This document shows positions 15,747 through 23,097 of a stretch of DNA of 28,442 nucleotides, one piece after another. How positions within the stretch are numbered: position 1 is the stretch's first letter; the number at the start of each line of letters is the position of its first letter. The notes under the pieces were generated by a model, which made no database searches, was not told where the DNA came from, and saw only the letters and a program-made list of their open reading frames with translations. Location of the stretch: assembly GCA_934630555.1 (NCBI GenBank), contig CAKTXB010000003.1, positions 1-28,442 of the forward strand. Direction: 5' to 3'. The position numbers and the translations under genes are program-made. The DNA comes from an uncultured Oscillospiraceae bacterium (lineage in GTDB: Bacteria; Bacillota; Clostridia; Oscillospirales; Oscillospiraceae).

Positions 15747-16319
15747 ATGAAAACGATCCAGGACAAGCAGATCCTTGTGGGGGCAGATTTTGCGGGCTTT
15801 CCACTGAAGGAAGCCGTTGTGGCGCACCTGAAGAAAAAAGGTTGGACCGTCACGGACGTCGGTGTGCGCACCGGGGATGAGGACGACACCGACCTCATGT
15901 TCCACCGCATCGGCCTGCGCGTGGGCTCCATGATCGCGGAGGGCGAATTTGAGCGCGCGCTCATTTTCTGCGGTACGGGTATGGGCATCCACATTGCGGC
16001 CAGCAAGTGCCCCGGCGTTCACGCGGGCGTGGTGGAGAGCGTTCCGGCGGCTCTGCGCGCCATCACCGGCAATGGCGTGAACGTGCTGGCCATGGGCGCG
16101 TTCTATGTTGCCCCGCAGATGGGCAAGGACATTGCCGATGCCTATCTCAGCCACGAACTTGGCGACGGATATGCGTGGTGGCCCAATTTTTACGAGTTCC
16201 ACAAGCTCGCCATCGACGAGCTGAATGCCTTCGACTATGCCCAATATAAGGCCAATGGTTTTAGGCTCAAGCACCTTGGAGATTATCCGCTGGAGCTGAT
16301 GGATAACCCGAATACATAA
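15747..16319 (+). CDS. RpiB/LacA/LacB-fold sugar isomerase with altered phosphate site
   Basis: A 190-residue protein of the RpiB family, which isomerises aldose and ketose phosphates. The catalytic Cys75 in FCGTGMGIHIAASK and D14 in VGADFAGFPLK are kept. The normal GSDHAGF motif reads GADFAGF, so the histidine is F15. The HN(N/D)ANVL motif reads TGNGVNVL, so the second active-site histidine is lost. The usual C-terminal GGRHxRR segment reads GYAWWPNFYEFHK, so the phosphate-binding arginines are replaced by aromatics. It is about 40 residues longer than standard RpiB. It follows the mutarotase after 45 bases and ends at a terminator. I infer action on an unphosphorylated or unusual sugar; an isomerase of a tetrose phosphate is an alternative. 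Confidence 0.85.
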   Translation: MKTIQDKQILVGADFAGFPLKEAVVAHLKKKGWTVTDVGVRTGDEDDTDLMFHRIGLRVGSMIAEGEFERALIFCGTGMGIHIAASKCPGVHAGVVESVPAALRAITGNGVNVLAMGAFYVAPQMGKDIADAYLSHELGDGYAWWPNFYEFHKLAIDELNAFDYAQYKANGFRLKHLGDYPLELMDNPNT

Positions 16320-16323
16320 ACAG

Positions 16324-16362
16324 AGCCCCGCAGCTGAAAACAGGCTGCGGGGCTGTTATTTT
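16324..16362 (+). terminator. Terminator between convergent isomerase and xylB-like genes
   Basis: The stem AGCCCCGCAGC (16324-16334) / GCTGCGGGGCT (16344-16354) has a 9-base loop and is followed by GTTATTTT on the + strand. It can also work for the minus-strand kinase. Confidence 0.82.
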
Positions 16363-17845
16363 ACAACGTGTTCGCCAGCGCGGCGAAAACTGGCCTGAGG
16401 GCCGGGTAGAGCGTTTGGAACTGCCGGTAGCGGCGGTCGTACTTTGCCGTCAGCGCTGCGTCCGGCTCGGTGGTGGAAGCCACGCGCACGAGCGCGTTTG
16501 CAGCCTGCTGCACGGTGTCAAACTGCCCGCAGCCGACCATGGCCAGCATGGCCGCGCCATAGCCCGGGCCCTGCTCGGTCTCCACCATGTCGAGCGGGAT
16601 GCCGAGCACATTTGCAAAAATCGTTCGCCACAGCGGGCTTTTTGCTCCGCCGCCGCACAGACGCGCCCGGGGGATGGCAAGGCCCAGCGCCTTTGCGATC
16701 TCGAACGAATCGCGGATGGCAAACGCCACGCCCTCAAGAACGGCCTGCACCATGTCGGCGCGCGCCGTGTCCATGGTCATGCCCAAAAATGTACCGCGCG
16801 CGTTCGTGTCGTTGATGGGGCTGCGCTCGCCCATGAGGTACGGCAGGAAAAATACAGGATCTTCACCAAGCCGTTCCGGGCGGATGGCCGCCTGCTCGGC
16901 GGCGAAGTCCTGCGTGTGCAGGATATTCTCGCACAGCCACTTGTTGCAGCTGGCGGCGGAAAGCATACAGCCCATGAGATGATACCCGCCGTCGGCGTGG
17001 CAGAACGCGTGCAGCGCGTTGTGCGCGTCCACGCGGAAGCGGTCGGACGAAATGAACAGCGTGCCAGATGTGCCAAGGCTGATGGTGCAGCCGCCGGCGC
17101 CGACTGTGCCCGTGCCGACTGCCGCCGCGGCGTTGTCGCCCGCGCCGGCCACCACACGTACCGACGGTGCAAGGCCGAGCTGCCGGGCTGCCTCCGGTGT
17201 AAGCGTGCCCACGACCTGCCAGCTTTCAAACAGCTGCGGCATCTGCACCGGGCGCAGTTTGCACACACCCAGCATTTCCCGCGACCAGCGCCGGTGCGCC
17301 ACGTCCAAAAGCAGCGTTCCGGATGCGTCCGACAGGTCCGTTGCAAACTGCCCCGTGAGCTTGTAGGTCACATAGTCCTTGGGCAGCAGGATCTTCTCGA
17401 TCTTCTGAAAGCTTTCCGGCTCATGCTTTTGCAGCCACAGCAGCTTTGGGGCGGTGAAGCCCGCAAAGGCAATGTTGCCGGTCCATGCGGAGAGTACGCC
17501 GCGGCCGGTTTGATCGTTGAGCTCGTCCACTTCCTGCGCTGTCCGCCCATCGTTCCACAAAATAGCCGGGCGGATGACGTCGCCGTGCGCGTCCAGCGCG
17601 ACCAGACCGTGCATCTGCCCGCCCGCACCGATGGCCGCGACCTGTGCCGCGTCAAAGCCGTCCAGCAGCGCCGGAATGCCATCGGTCACAGCCTGCCACC
17701 AGTCCGCCGGGCGCTGCTCCGCCCAGCCCGGTCGAGGGAAGACGAGCGGATATTCCCGCGTCACAGTGTTCAAGATCGCACCGCCGCTGTCTACCAGCAG
17801 CAGCTTGCACGCGCTTGTGCCCAAATCAATGCCGATATAGTACAT
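16361..17845 (-). CDS. xylB: Xylulokinase-like FGGY kinase
   Basis: A 494-residue sugar kinase closely matching xylulokinase: phosphate loop YIGIDLGTSACKLLLVD, the GGQMHGLV substrate motif near residue 80, WNDGRT, catalytic D237 in GAGDNAAAAVGTGTV, and RLCGGGAKSPLWRTIFANVLG at the nucleotide site. It phosphorylates D-xylulose to xylulose 5-phosphate for the pentose phosphate pathway, if specificity follows the motifs. AGGAGG precedes the start at 17845, and a good promoter lies upstream. It is a single gene, convergent with the RpiB-fold gene; no xylose isomerase is adjacent. It is the third FGGY kinase within 8 kb. The gene symbol is offered on motif grounds only. Confidence 0.88.
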   Translation of the reverse strand: MYYIGIDLGTSACKLLLVDSGGAILNTVTREYPLVFPRPGWAEQRPADWWQAVTDGIPALLDGFDAAQVAAIGAGGQMHGLVALDAHGDVIRPAILWNDGRTAQEVDELNDQTGRGVLSAWTGNIAFAGFTAPKLLWLQKHEPESFQKIEKILLPKDYVTYKLTGQFATDLSDASGTLLLDVAHRRWSREMLGVCKLRPVQMPQLFESWQVVGTLTPEAARQLGLAPSVRVVAGAGDNAAAAVGTGTVGAGGCTISLGTSGTLFISSDRFRVDAHNALHAFCHADGGYHLMGCMLSAASCNKWLCENILHTQDFAAEQAAIRPERLGEDPVFFLPYLMGERSPINDTNARGTFLGMTMDTARADMVQAVLEGVAFAIRDSFEIAKALGLAIPRARLCGGGAKSPLWRTIFANVLGIPLDMVETEQGPGYGAAMLAMVGCGQFDTVQQAANALVRVASTTEPDAALTAKYDRRYRQFQTLYPALRPVFAALANTL

Positions 17846-17882
17846 GCTCCATCCTCCTGCTTTACGGCTTCAGTATGATTTG

Positions 17883-17911
17883 ATTGTAGCCCACTTTCCC
17901 CAAAAGCGCAA
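17883..17911 (-). promoter_or_regulatory. Promoter of the xylB-like gene
   Basis: On the minus strand TTGCGC (17906-17911) lies 17 bases from TACAAT (17883-17888). Just upstream of the -35 is a small perfect inverted repeat, CCGGAAG-TC-CTTCCGG (17912-17927), which may be a regulator site. Confidence 0.6.
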
Positions 17912-17939
17912 CCGGAAGTCCTTCCGGCCCTACGAAAAT

Positions 17940-17994
17940 TTTACATGGATTTTACAAAGCTATGACACGGGATTTGACGAACTGCCGTTATACT
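17940..17994 (+). promoter_or_regulatory. Pho-box-like promoter of the phosphate transporter
   Basis: TTTACA occurs at 17940-17945 and 17951-17956, exactly 11 bases apart, with a weaker copy ATGACA at 17962-17967. A -10 (TATACT, 17989-17994) follows, and the -35 position is poor (CACGGG). Tandem TTWACA-type hexamers at 11-base spacing are the known PhoP-box pattern of Gram-positive bacteria. Confidence 0.5.
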
Positions 17995-18042
17995 CATATC
18001 CGTAAAGAAAGAAGTCATAAAACGGAAAGGGAATTGGGGGAT

Positions 18043-19797
18043 ATGAGTATTTTTGATTTTCTCACCATGCTGGGCGGACTGTGTTTGTTCCTGTTTGGCA
18101 TGAATTTGATGGGGCAGGCGCTGGAGCGCCGCGCGGGCGGCAGTCTGCGCACGCTGCTTGGCAAAATGACGGACCGCGTGTTCATGGGCTTTTTGACGGG
18201 CCTTGGCGTTACGGCCATCATTCAGTCGTCGTCGGCCACCACGGTCATGGTCGTCGGCTTTGTAAACTCGGGGCTGATGACGCTGCGGCAGGCGATCAAT
18301 GTGATCATGGGCGCAAACGTTGGCACGACGGTCACGGCGTGGCTGCTGAGCTTGGGCGGCATTGACGGCAGCAGTGTGTTTGTAAAGCTGCTCAAGCCTA
18401 CGTCGTTCACGCCGATGCTGGCGCTCATCGGTATCATCTACTATATGTTTTGCAAAAGCGCGAAAAAGAAGGACACCGGCATGGTCCTGCTCGGCTTTGC
18501 AACGCTCATGTTTGGCATGGACACCATGAGCGGCGCCGTTGCGGGGCTGAAAGACGTTCCGGCGTTTACACAGCTGTTTGTGGCGTTTAGAAACCCGATC
18601 CTTGGCGTGCTGGCCGGCGCGGTGCTCACGGCCATCATCCAGTCATCCTCGGCCTCCGTGGGCATTTTGCAGGCGCTGGCCATGACAGGCGGTGTGAGCT
18701 ATGCCGCAGCCATTCCGATCATCATGGGCCAGAACATCGGCACGTGTGTCACGGCCATGATCTCGTCTGTCGGCACCAGCAAGAACGCCAAGCGCGCCGC
18801 CGTGGTACACCTGATGTTCAACGTCATCGGCGTGGTGGTACTGCTCACGGTGTTCTGTATCGTCCGCGCGGCGGTACACCCGGCCATTCTCGATGAAAAT
18901 GCGACCATGTCCGGCATTGCCGTGGCGCACTCGCTGTTCAACATCCTCTGCACAGCCATGCTCCTGCCCATGGGCGGATGGCTGGAAAAGCTGGCCATCC
19001 GCATTGTGCCGGACGCCAAGCAGACCGAACAGCCCACCGAGCTGGACGAGCGTCTGCTTGCAACACCGTCGCTGGCATTGCAGCAGAGCCGCGCCGTTGC
19101 GACCGATATGGCGCGCCGCGCCGTGCGCGCGCTGAACGGCGCGCTGGACGCGTTTGACCACTACGCCCCGGAGCTTGCGGAGCACATTCGCGCTGACGAA
19201 TCCGCGTGCGACCACGACGAGGACATTCTGGGCACGTACCTTGTGAAGCTCAGCGCCGGCAAGCTCGGCGAAGCCGAGAGCGAGGAGGCCACGCAGCTGC
19301 TCAAATCCATCGGCGATTTTGAGCGCATCAGCGACCACGCCGTGAACCTGCTGGAATCGGCGGAGGAGCTGCGCGATAAGCAGCTGACATTCAGTCCTGC
19401 CGCACAGGCGGAGCTGCACACGCTGTCCGCCGCCGTGCGCGAAATTTTACAGCGCACCGTGCAGGCGTTCTCGTCGTGCAATGTGGCCGAGGCTGCGCAG
19501 ATCGAGCCGCTGGAGCAGGTCATTGACACGCTCAAGGAGCAGCTGCGCACGCGCCATATTCTGCGGATGCAGCAAGGGCAGTGCAGCATTGAGGCCGGTT
19601 TCGTCTGGGCCGACCTGCTCACGGATCTGGAACGCACCTCCGACCACTGCTCCAACATTGCCGGCTGTGTTATCGACACGGCGCAGCATAACCTGAACCT
19701 CCACGAAACGCTTCGTGCCGTGCGCCTTGGCGGAGAGGGCTTCCAGCACGCCTTCCGCGCGTATGCGGAAAAGTACCGTCTGCCGCAGGAGAAATAA
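18043..19797 (+). CDS. Na/Pi cotransporter-family protein with PhoU-like tail
   Basis: A 584-residue membrane transporter. The N-terminal half (about 1-320) holds the duplicated Na/Pi cotransporter repeat, each with the hallmark QSSS motif: TAIIQSSSATTVMVVGF near residue 60 and TAIIQSSSASVGILQAL near 200, separated by hydrophobic segments. The C-terminal third (about 345-560) is soluble and helical and resembles PhoU, a regulator of phosphate uptake (ESACDHDEDILGTYLVKL, DFERISDHAVNLLE, LERTSDHCSNIAG). I chose the ATG at 18043 because GGGAATTGGGGG precedes it and the membrane domain begins at once; an upstream in-frame ATG lies inside the promoter. It imports phosphate with sodium. The promoter carries a Pho-box-like element. 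Confidence 0.93.
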   Translation: MSIFDFLTMLGGLCLFLFGMNLMGQALERRAGGSLRTLLGKMTDRVFMGFLTGLGVTAIIQSSSATTVMVVGFVNSGLMTLRQAINVIMGANVGTTVTAWLLSLGGIDGSSVFVKLLKPTSFTPMLALIGIIYYMFCKSAKKKDTGMVLLGFATLMFGMDTMSGAVAGLKDVPAFTQLFVAFRNPILGVLAGAVLTAIIQSSSASVGILQALAMTGGVSYAAAIPIIMGQNIGTCVTAMISSVGTSKNAKRAAVVHLMFNVIGVVVLLTVFCIVRAAVHPAILDENATMSGIAVAHSLFNILCTAMLLPMGGWLEKLAIRIVPDAKQTEQPTELDERLLATPSLALQQSRAVATDMARRAVRALNGALDAFDHYAPELAEHIRADESACDHDEDILGTYLVKLSAGKLGEAESEEATQLLKSIGDFERISDHAVNLLESAEELRDKQLTFSPAAQAELHTLSAAVREILQRTVQAFSSCNVAEAAQIEPLEQVIDTLKEQLRTRHILRMQQGQCSIEAGFVWADLLTDLERTSDHCSNIAGCVIDTAQHNLNLHETLRAVRLGGEGFQHAFRAYAEKYRLPQEK

Positions 19798-19824
19798 GGC
19801 CTTCCCATAGTTCACATAAACAAG

Positions 19825-19855
19825 GCCCCGGGTGCTTGAATGCACCCGGGGCTTT
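19825..19855 (+). terminator. Terminator after the Na/Pi cotransporter
   Basis: An 11-bp perfect stem GCCCCGGGTGC (19825-19835) / GCACCCGGGGC (19842-19852) is followed by TTTGCTGT. It separates this gene from the convergent rubredoxin operon. Confidence 0.82.
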
Positions 19856-19859
19856 GCTG

Positions 19860-19997
19860 TCATTCGTCTTCTTTTGTAAAATCGTCTTTCCCCACGCCGC
19901 ACAGCTCGCAGGTGAAGTCATCGGGGAGATCTTCCCATTTGACGCCGGCTTCGTCCTCATCGTAGACCCAGCCGCAGACATTGCAGACATATTTCAT
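19860..19997 (-). CDS. Rubredoxin (short)
   Basis: A 45-residue iron protein. MKYVCNVCGWVYDEDEAG and FTCELCGVGKDDF provide the two CxxCG knuckles that bind a single iron. The WEDLPDDF segment between them is also standard. It is a little shorter than typical rubredoxins (50-54). The gene is the last of a minus-strand operon, 18 bases after the Bfd-like gene, and its stop lies at the terminator hairpin. Rubredoxin delivers electrons to rubrerythrin and similar peroxidases, which matches the upstream genes. It is a cytoplasmic electron carrier. Confidence 0.92.
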   Translation of the reverse strand: MKYVCNVCGWVYDEDEAGVKWEDLPDDFTCELCGVGKDDFTKEDE

Positions 19998-20015
19998 GTT
20001 GGACTCCTTCATCGT

Positions 20016-20219
20016 TTAGCCGCTGATCCGCTCTGAAATAACGGCCATGATCTTATCATGGCAGCCGCCGCAGCCCGTGGAGCACTGCGTCATGGCCTGC
20101 ACCTGCCGGAACTCATCCTCCACATCGGTGAAGGTCTGGTTCTGATACAGGGCACGCTCAATATCGGCCAACGTCACGTGCTTGCAGTTGCAGATCACGG
20201 TGTTTTCCTGATATTCCAT
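20016..20219 (-). CDS. Bfd-like [2Fe-2S]-binding protein
   Basis: A 67-residue protein of the BFD-like [2Fe-2S] family. Four cysteines are arranged as VICNCKHVT near residues 9-14 and STGCGGC near 48-53, the CxC...CxxC spacing of bacterioferritin-associated ferredoxin and of small electron-transfer modules. The helical middle (LADIERALYQNQTFTDVEDEF) also fits the fold. It starts 5 bases after the stop of the 73-residue gene and precedes rubredoxin in the same operon. It probably carries electrons to, or iron between, the peroxide-defence proteins. Confidence 0.87.
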   Translation of the reverse strand: MEYQENTVICNCKHVTLADIERALYQNQTFTDVEDEFRQVQAMTQCSTGCGGCHDKIMAVISERISG

Positions 20220-20224
20220 TTTTA

Positions 20225-20446
20225 TTACTCCGTAAATGTGTAGCGGACGAGCGTGCCCTTGCCGTCGCCGGTGGTGATGACCGTGTCGCCCGCAGTATTT
20301 TTACCGCTGTCGATCACGGGGAAACGGCCATTCTGCGCCACCCAGGCTTCGGGGCTGGCAGCCTCGACCTCCTGAAATTCCTTTTTGCTGTGGGCTTCGC
20401 CGCCGCAGGGGTTGATGGTTTCAATGAGCAGTTCATATTCGTTCAT
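20225..20446 (-). CDS. Small conserved-looking protein of unknown function
   Basis: A 73-residue acidic protein that I do not recognise as a named family. It reads MNEYELLIETINPCGG, an alternating beta-like stretch, a central EFQEVEAASPEAW helix and a C-terminal TLVRYTFTE strand. It has a single cysteine, too few for a metal site of its own, and no membrane segment or signal. It lies between reverse rubrerythrin and the Bfd-like gene, with a good AAAGGAG before its start and only 5 bases to the next gene. An accessory role in peroxide or iron handling is an inference from context alone. Confidence 0.75.
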   Translation of the reverse strand: MNEYELLIETINPCGGEAHSKKEFQEVEAASPEAWVAQNGRFPVIDSGKNTAGDTVITTGDGKGTLVRYTFTE

Positions 20447-20466
20447 GGCAGATGCTCCTTTCTGAA

Positions 20467-20508
20467 AGCTCTGTTTGTGATACTGCTAGTGTACCACAAA
20501 CAGGAGCT
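20467..20508 (-). repeat. Long imperfect hairpin upstream of the 73-residue gene
   Basis: CTGTTTGTG (20471-20479) and CACAAACAG (20495-20503) are perfect arms. They extend outward through AGCT on both sides with one bulge and inward through TAC/GTA. There is no T-run on either strand, so it is not an ordinary terminator. It may be an mRNA processing or stability element or a protein-binding dyad. Confidence 0.55.
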
Positions 20509-20535
20509 CAGATTCCAATGGGCAATATTGACAAA

Positions 20536-21126
20536 TTATTTGCCGAAGTAGCGGTCGAGCAGACCCTTGAGCGCGCGGCCGTGACGGGCTTCGTCGCGGG
20601 CCATTTCGTGCACGGTGTCGTGGATGGCGTCCAGACCGTTCTTCTTGGCGCACGCGGCCAGCTCAAACTTGCCGGCGGTCGCGCCGAACTCGCAGTCCAC
20701 GCGCCACTTGAGGTTGTCCTTCGTGGCGGCCTTCATGTTGGCCTCCAGATCTTCGCCCAGCAGCTCGGCAAACTTTGCGGCGTGCTCGGCCTCTTCGTAT
20801 GCAGCCTTTTCCCAGTACAGGCCGATCTCGGGATAGCCCTCGCGGTGCGCGATGCGCGCCATGCACAGGTACATACCGACCTCGCTGCATTCGCCGTTAA
20901 AGTTGGCCATGAGCTGCTCAAAAATGTATTTCTTGTCAGCGTCGGAGATGTCGGGGTTGTTCTTCACGGTCTTGCCGTACACGCCGTACTCATGCTCGGC
21001 GGCGAGCTTCAGTTCGCCCTTGACTTCCTCGAACATTTCGCGCTTGGCCTTGCACACCGGGCAGAACTCGGGCGCCTCGTTGCCTTCGTACACATAACCG
21101 CAGACCTTGCAAACAAACTTCTTCAT
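20536..21126 (-). CDS. Reverse rubrerythrin (rubredoxin domain first)
   Basis: A 196-residue non-heme iron peroxidase. The domain order is reversed relative to classical rubrerythrin: an N-terminal rubredoxin module ([11 protein letters not shown] and FCPVCKAKR, about residues 4-32) precedes the ferritin-like diiron four-helix domain. That domain has [34 protein letters not shown] and [15 protein letters not shown] supplying the Glu/His ligands. Such proteins reduce H2O2, and sometimes O2, in clostridia. I chose the ATG at 21126: the ATG 15 bases upstream overlaps the GGAGGA that serves this start. The PerR-like gene lies 25 bases upstream on the same strand. The pair with rubredoxin forms a standard anaerobe peroxide-defence unit. 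Confidence 0.93.
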   Translation of the reverse strand: MKKFVCKVCGYVYEGNEAPEFCPVCKAKREMFEEVKGELKLAAEHEYGVYGKTVKNNPDISDADKKYIFEQLMANFNGECSEVGMYLCMARIAHREGYPEIGLYWEKAAYEEAEHAAKFAELLGEDLEANMKAATKDNLKWRVDCEFGATAGKFELAACAKKNGLDAIHDTVHEMARDEARHGRALKGLLDRYFGK

Positions 21127-21151
21127 GATTTTTTCCTCCATCGTTTTTGTT

Positions 21152-21553
21152 TTAGTTTTTTGTAGTGTGGTGCCTGCACCGGCTGCACAGGCCGTAAAAG
21201 TGAAGCTGATAGCCGGTCACTTCTGAGCCGAGCTGCGTCTGCACCTGATCCAACAGTGCTTTCGGCAGCGCGGGAGAATCCAGATCCAGGACCGCGTTGC
21301 ACGCGGTGCAAATGAAATGGTCGTGCGGCATGGTGTTGCCGTCGAATCGTTCGATGCCGCCTACCGTGCCAAGCGATTCGGCCAGCCCTTCTTCCTTGAA
21401 CATGGCAAGGTTGCGGTAGACCGTGGCAAGGCTCAGGTCGGGGAATTCGTCTTTCAAATGGGAAAATACCCACTCGGCGGACGGATGGGATCTTGTGCTG
21501 CGCAGGCATTCCAGAATGGCCTCGCGTTTGCGGCTGTATTTTCGGACTGCCAT
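21152..21553 (-). CDS. Fur-family regulator, PerR-like
   Basis: A 133-residue metal-dependent repressor. The N-terminal winged helix is at about 1-80 ([41 protein letters not shown]). The C-terminal dimer/metal domain has the HDHFIC regulatory-site motif and structural-zinc cysteines as TACNAV and LCSRCRHH. The second knuckle is CxxC but the first has only one visible Cys (FICTACN gives CxxC), so the zinc site is complete. I chose the ATG at 21553 because AAAGGAGG lies just before it; upstream in-frame codons fall in the promoter. Its promoter carries Fur/PerR-type boxes, indicating autoregulation. PerR rather than Fur is inferred from the co-transcribed peroxidase. Confidence 0.9.
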   Translation of the reverse strand: MAVRKYSRKREAILECLRSTRSHPSAEWVFSHLKDEFPDLSLATVYRNLAMFKEEGLAESLGTVGGIERFDGNTMPHDHFICTACNAVLDLDSPALPKALLDQVQTQLGSEVTGYQLHFYGLCSRCRHHTTKN

Positions 21554-21570
21554 GGATGCCTCCTTTAAAT

Positions 21571-21625
21571 CAATAATAATTATCATTTGCAAGTTGATTA
21601 TATAAGAATCATTCGCGTTTGTAAA
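21571..21625 (-). promoter_or_regulatory. perR-like promoter with two Fur/PerR-type boxes
   Basis: On the minus strand TTTACA (21620-21625) lies exactly 17 bases from TATAAT (21597-21602). Downstream is TGATAATTATTATTG (21571-21585), close to the 7-1-7 Fur/PerR consensus. A second, weaker dyad, TGATTATATAAGAATCA (21595-21611), covers the -10. Together they suggest autorepression. Confidence 0.75.
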
Positions 21626-21689
21626 CTGGTAAATTGCACAAATATGCGAGCGGAAATTGTGCACGCTGCTGTATGCCGGAAAACGTCAA

Positions 21690-21718
21690 TTTACTTTCCT
21701 TTATAAATATGGTATCAT
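21690..21718 (+). promoter_or_regulatory. Promoter of the MATE gene
   Basis: TTTACT (21690-21695) lies 17 bases from TATCAT (21713-21718). Upstream, a TGCACAA (21635-21641) / TTGTGCA (21657-21663) inverted repeat could bind a regulator. Confidence 0.6.
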
Positions 21719-21744
21719 GGCCGCAGTGGAAAGGGGAGAGGGAA

Positions 21745-23085
21745 ATGACGCTGGATCTGACGCAGGGTACGCCATGGAGGGGCACGCTGCGGTTCACGCT
21801 GCCGCTGCTGCTGGGCAATCTCCTGCAGCAGCTGTATAATACGGCGGATACCATCATTGTTGGCAACTATATCAGCGACCGGGCGCTGTCCGCCGTGGGC
21901 GCGTGTACGAGCCTGACCATGCTGTTTACCGCTCTGGCGCTGGGGTTTTCCATTGGCGCGGGCGTGCTGGTGGCGCAGTATTTTGGCGCGCAGAAGGAGC
22001 GGGAGCTGCGGCAGTATGCCGCCACGTCCATGCTGCTGCTGCTTGGCCTTGGCATTGCGGCAAGCGTTCTTGGCGTGCTGCTGGCAAAGCCGCTGCTCGT
22101 GGGGCTTTTGCAGACGCCGGAGGCGCTGCGCGACATGGCGGTGACGTACTTTGCCATCTACGCCGTGGGGCTTGTGTTCCAGTTTGGCTATAACATCGCG
22201 GCGGCCATTCTGCGCGCCATTGGCGACAGCAAGGCCACGCTCTATTTTCTGCTGGCCTCGTCGCTGCTCAACGTTGTGCTGGACCTGCTGCTGGTGGCTG
22301 TGGTTCGGATGGGCGTTGCCGGGGCGGCGATCGCAACGGTGCTTTCTCAGGTCTGCTCGTGTGTGCTGGGATTCTGGTATATGCACCGCAAATATCCGCT
22401 GCTGCGCTTTACGCGGCGGGAGCTTATATTTTCCAAACCCATTGCCAAACGCGTGCTCGTGATCGGCGCGCCCATGGCGCTGCAGCAGTCGGTCGTGTCG
22501 TGCGGCTTCATGTTTTTGCAGCGGCTCGTCAATTCCTGCGGCGAGGATATGGTCGCCTCGTTCACCGTGGGCAGCCGGATCGAAAACTATCTGACGCTTC
22601 CGGCCATTGCCTTCCAGAGCACCATGGCCACCTATACCGGGCAGAACATCGGCGCGCAGCAGCCGGCGCGCGTCAGCCGCGGCCTTTGGCAGACGGCACT
22701 GCTGGCGATGCTGGTCACGCTGCCGCTTTCGCTGATCGTCTACTGCTTTGCGCCGCAGCTCATCCGCCTGTTTGCCATCAGCGGCCCGGCGGCGGCTTAT
22801 TGCGCGCAGCATCTGCACGTGGCGGCATTCGCCGTGCTGATCTTTGCGCTCTATTTTCCGTGCAACGGCCTGCTGCAGGGTGCGGGCGAGGGCTTTTACG
22901 CAACGTTCTGCGCATTTCTGGCGCTGGGCGTGCGCGTGCTGCTGGCCTATACGCTCATTGGAACGCAGCTGTTCCGCTACACGTCCATCTGGTGGAGCCA
23001 GCTGCTGGCATGGGTCGTGACGATGCTGTTCTGCTACTGCCACTATTTCCGCGGCACGTGGAAAACACGGTCGCTCGTGCAATAA
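21745..23085 (+). CDS. MATE-family efflux transporter
   Basis: A 446-residue polytopic exporter with about twelve hydrophobic segments in two similar halves. The start of the MATE fold is plain in LPLLLGNLLQQLYNTADTIIVGNYI, and the second half repeats it as GAPMALQQSVVSCGFMFLQRLVNSCG. The GQNIGAQQPARV loop is also a family feature. Such proteins expel drugs or metabolites in exchange for Na+ or H+. I chose the ATG at 21745 because AGGGGAGAGGGA precedes it and the soluble TLDLTQGTPWRGTLRF lead is typical. The gene is divergent from the perR-like operon and is followed after 12 bases by the HD phosphohydrolase gene. The substrate cannot be told. Confidence 0.93.
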   Translation: MTLDLTQGTPWRGTLRFTLPLLLGNLLQQLYNTADTIIVGNYISDRALSAVGACTSLTMLFTALALGFSIGAGVLVAQYFGAQKERELRQYAATSMLLLLGLGIAASVLGVLLAKPLLVGLLQTPEALRDMAVTYFAIYAVGLVFQFGYNIAAAILRAIGDSKATLYFLLASSLLNVVLDLLLVAVVRMGVAGAAIATVLSQVCSCVLGFWYMHRKYPLLRFTRRELIFSKPIAKRVLVIGAPMALQQSVVSCGFMFLQRLVNSCGEDMVASFTVGSRIENYLTLPAIAFQSTMATYTGQNIGAQQPARVSRGLWQTALLAMLVTLPLSLIVYCFAPQLIRLFAISGPAAAYCAQHLHVAAFAVLIFALYFPCNGLLQGAGEGFYATFCAFLALGVRVLLAYTLIGTQLFRYTSIWWSQLLAWVVTMLFCYCHYFRGTWKTRSLVQ

Positions 23086-23097
23086 GGAGGAACTGCC

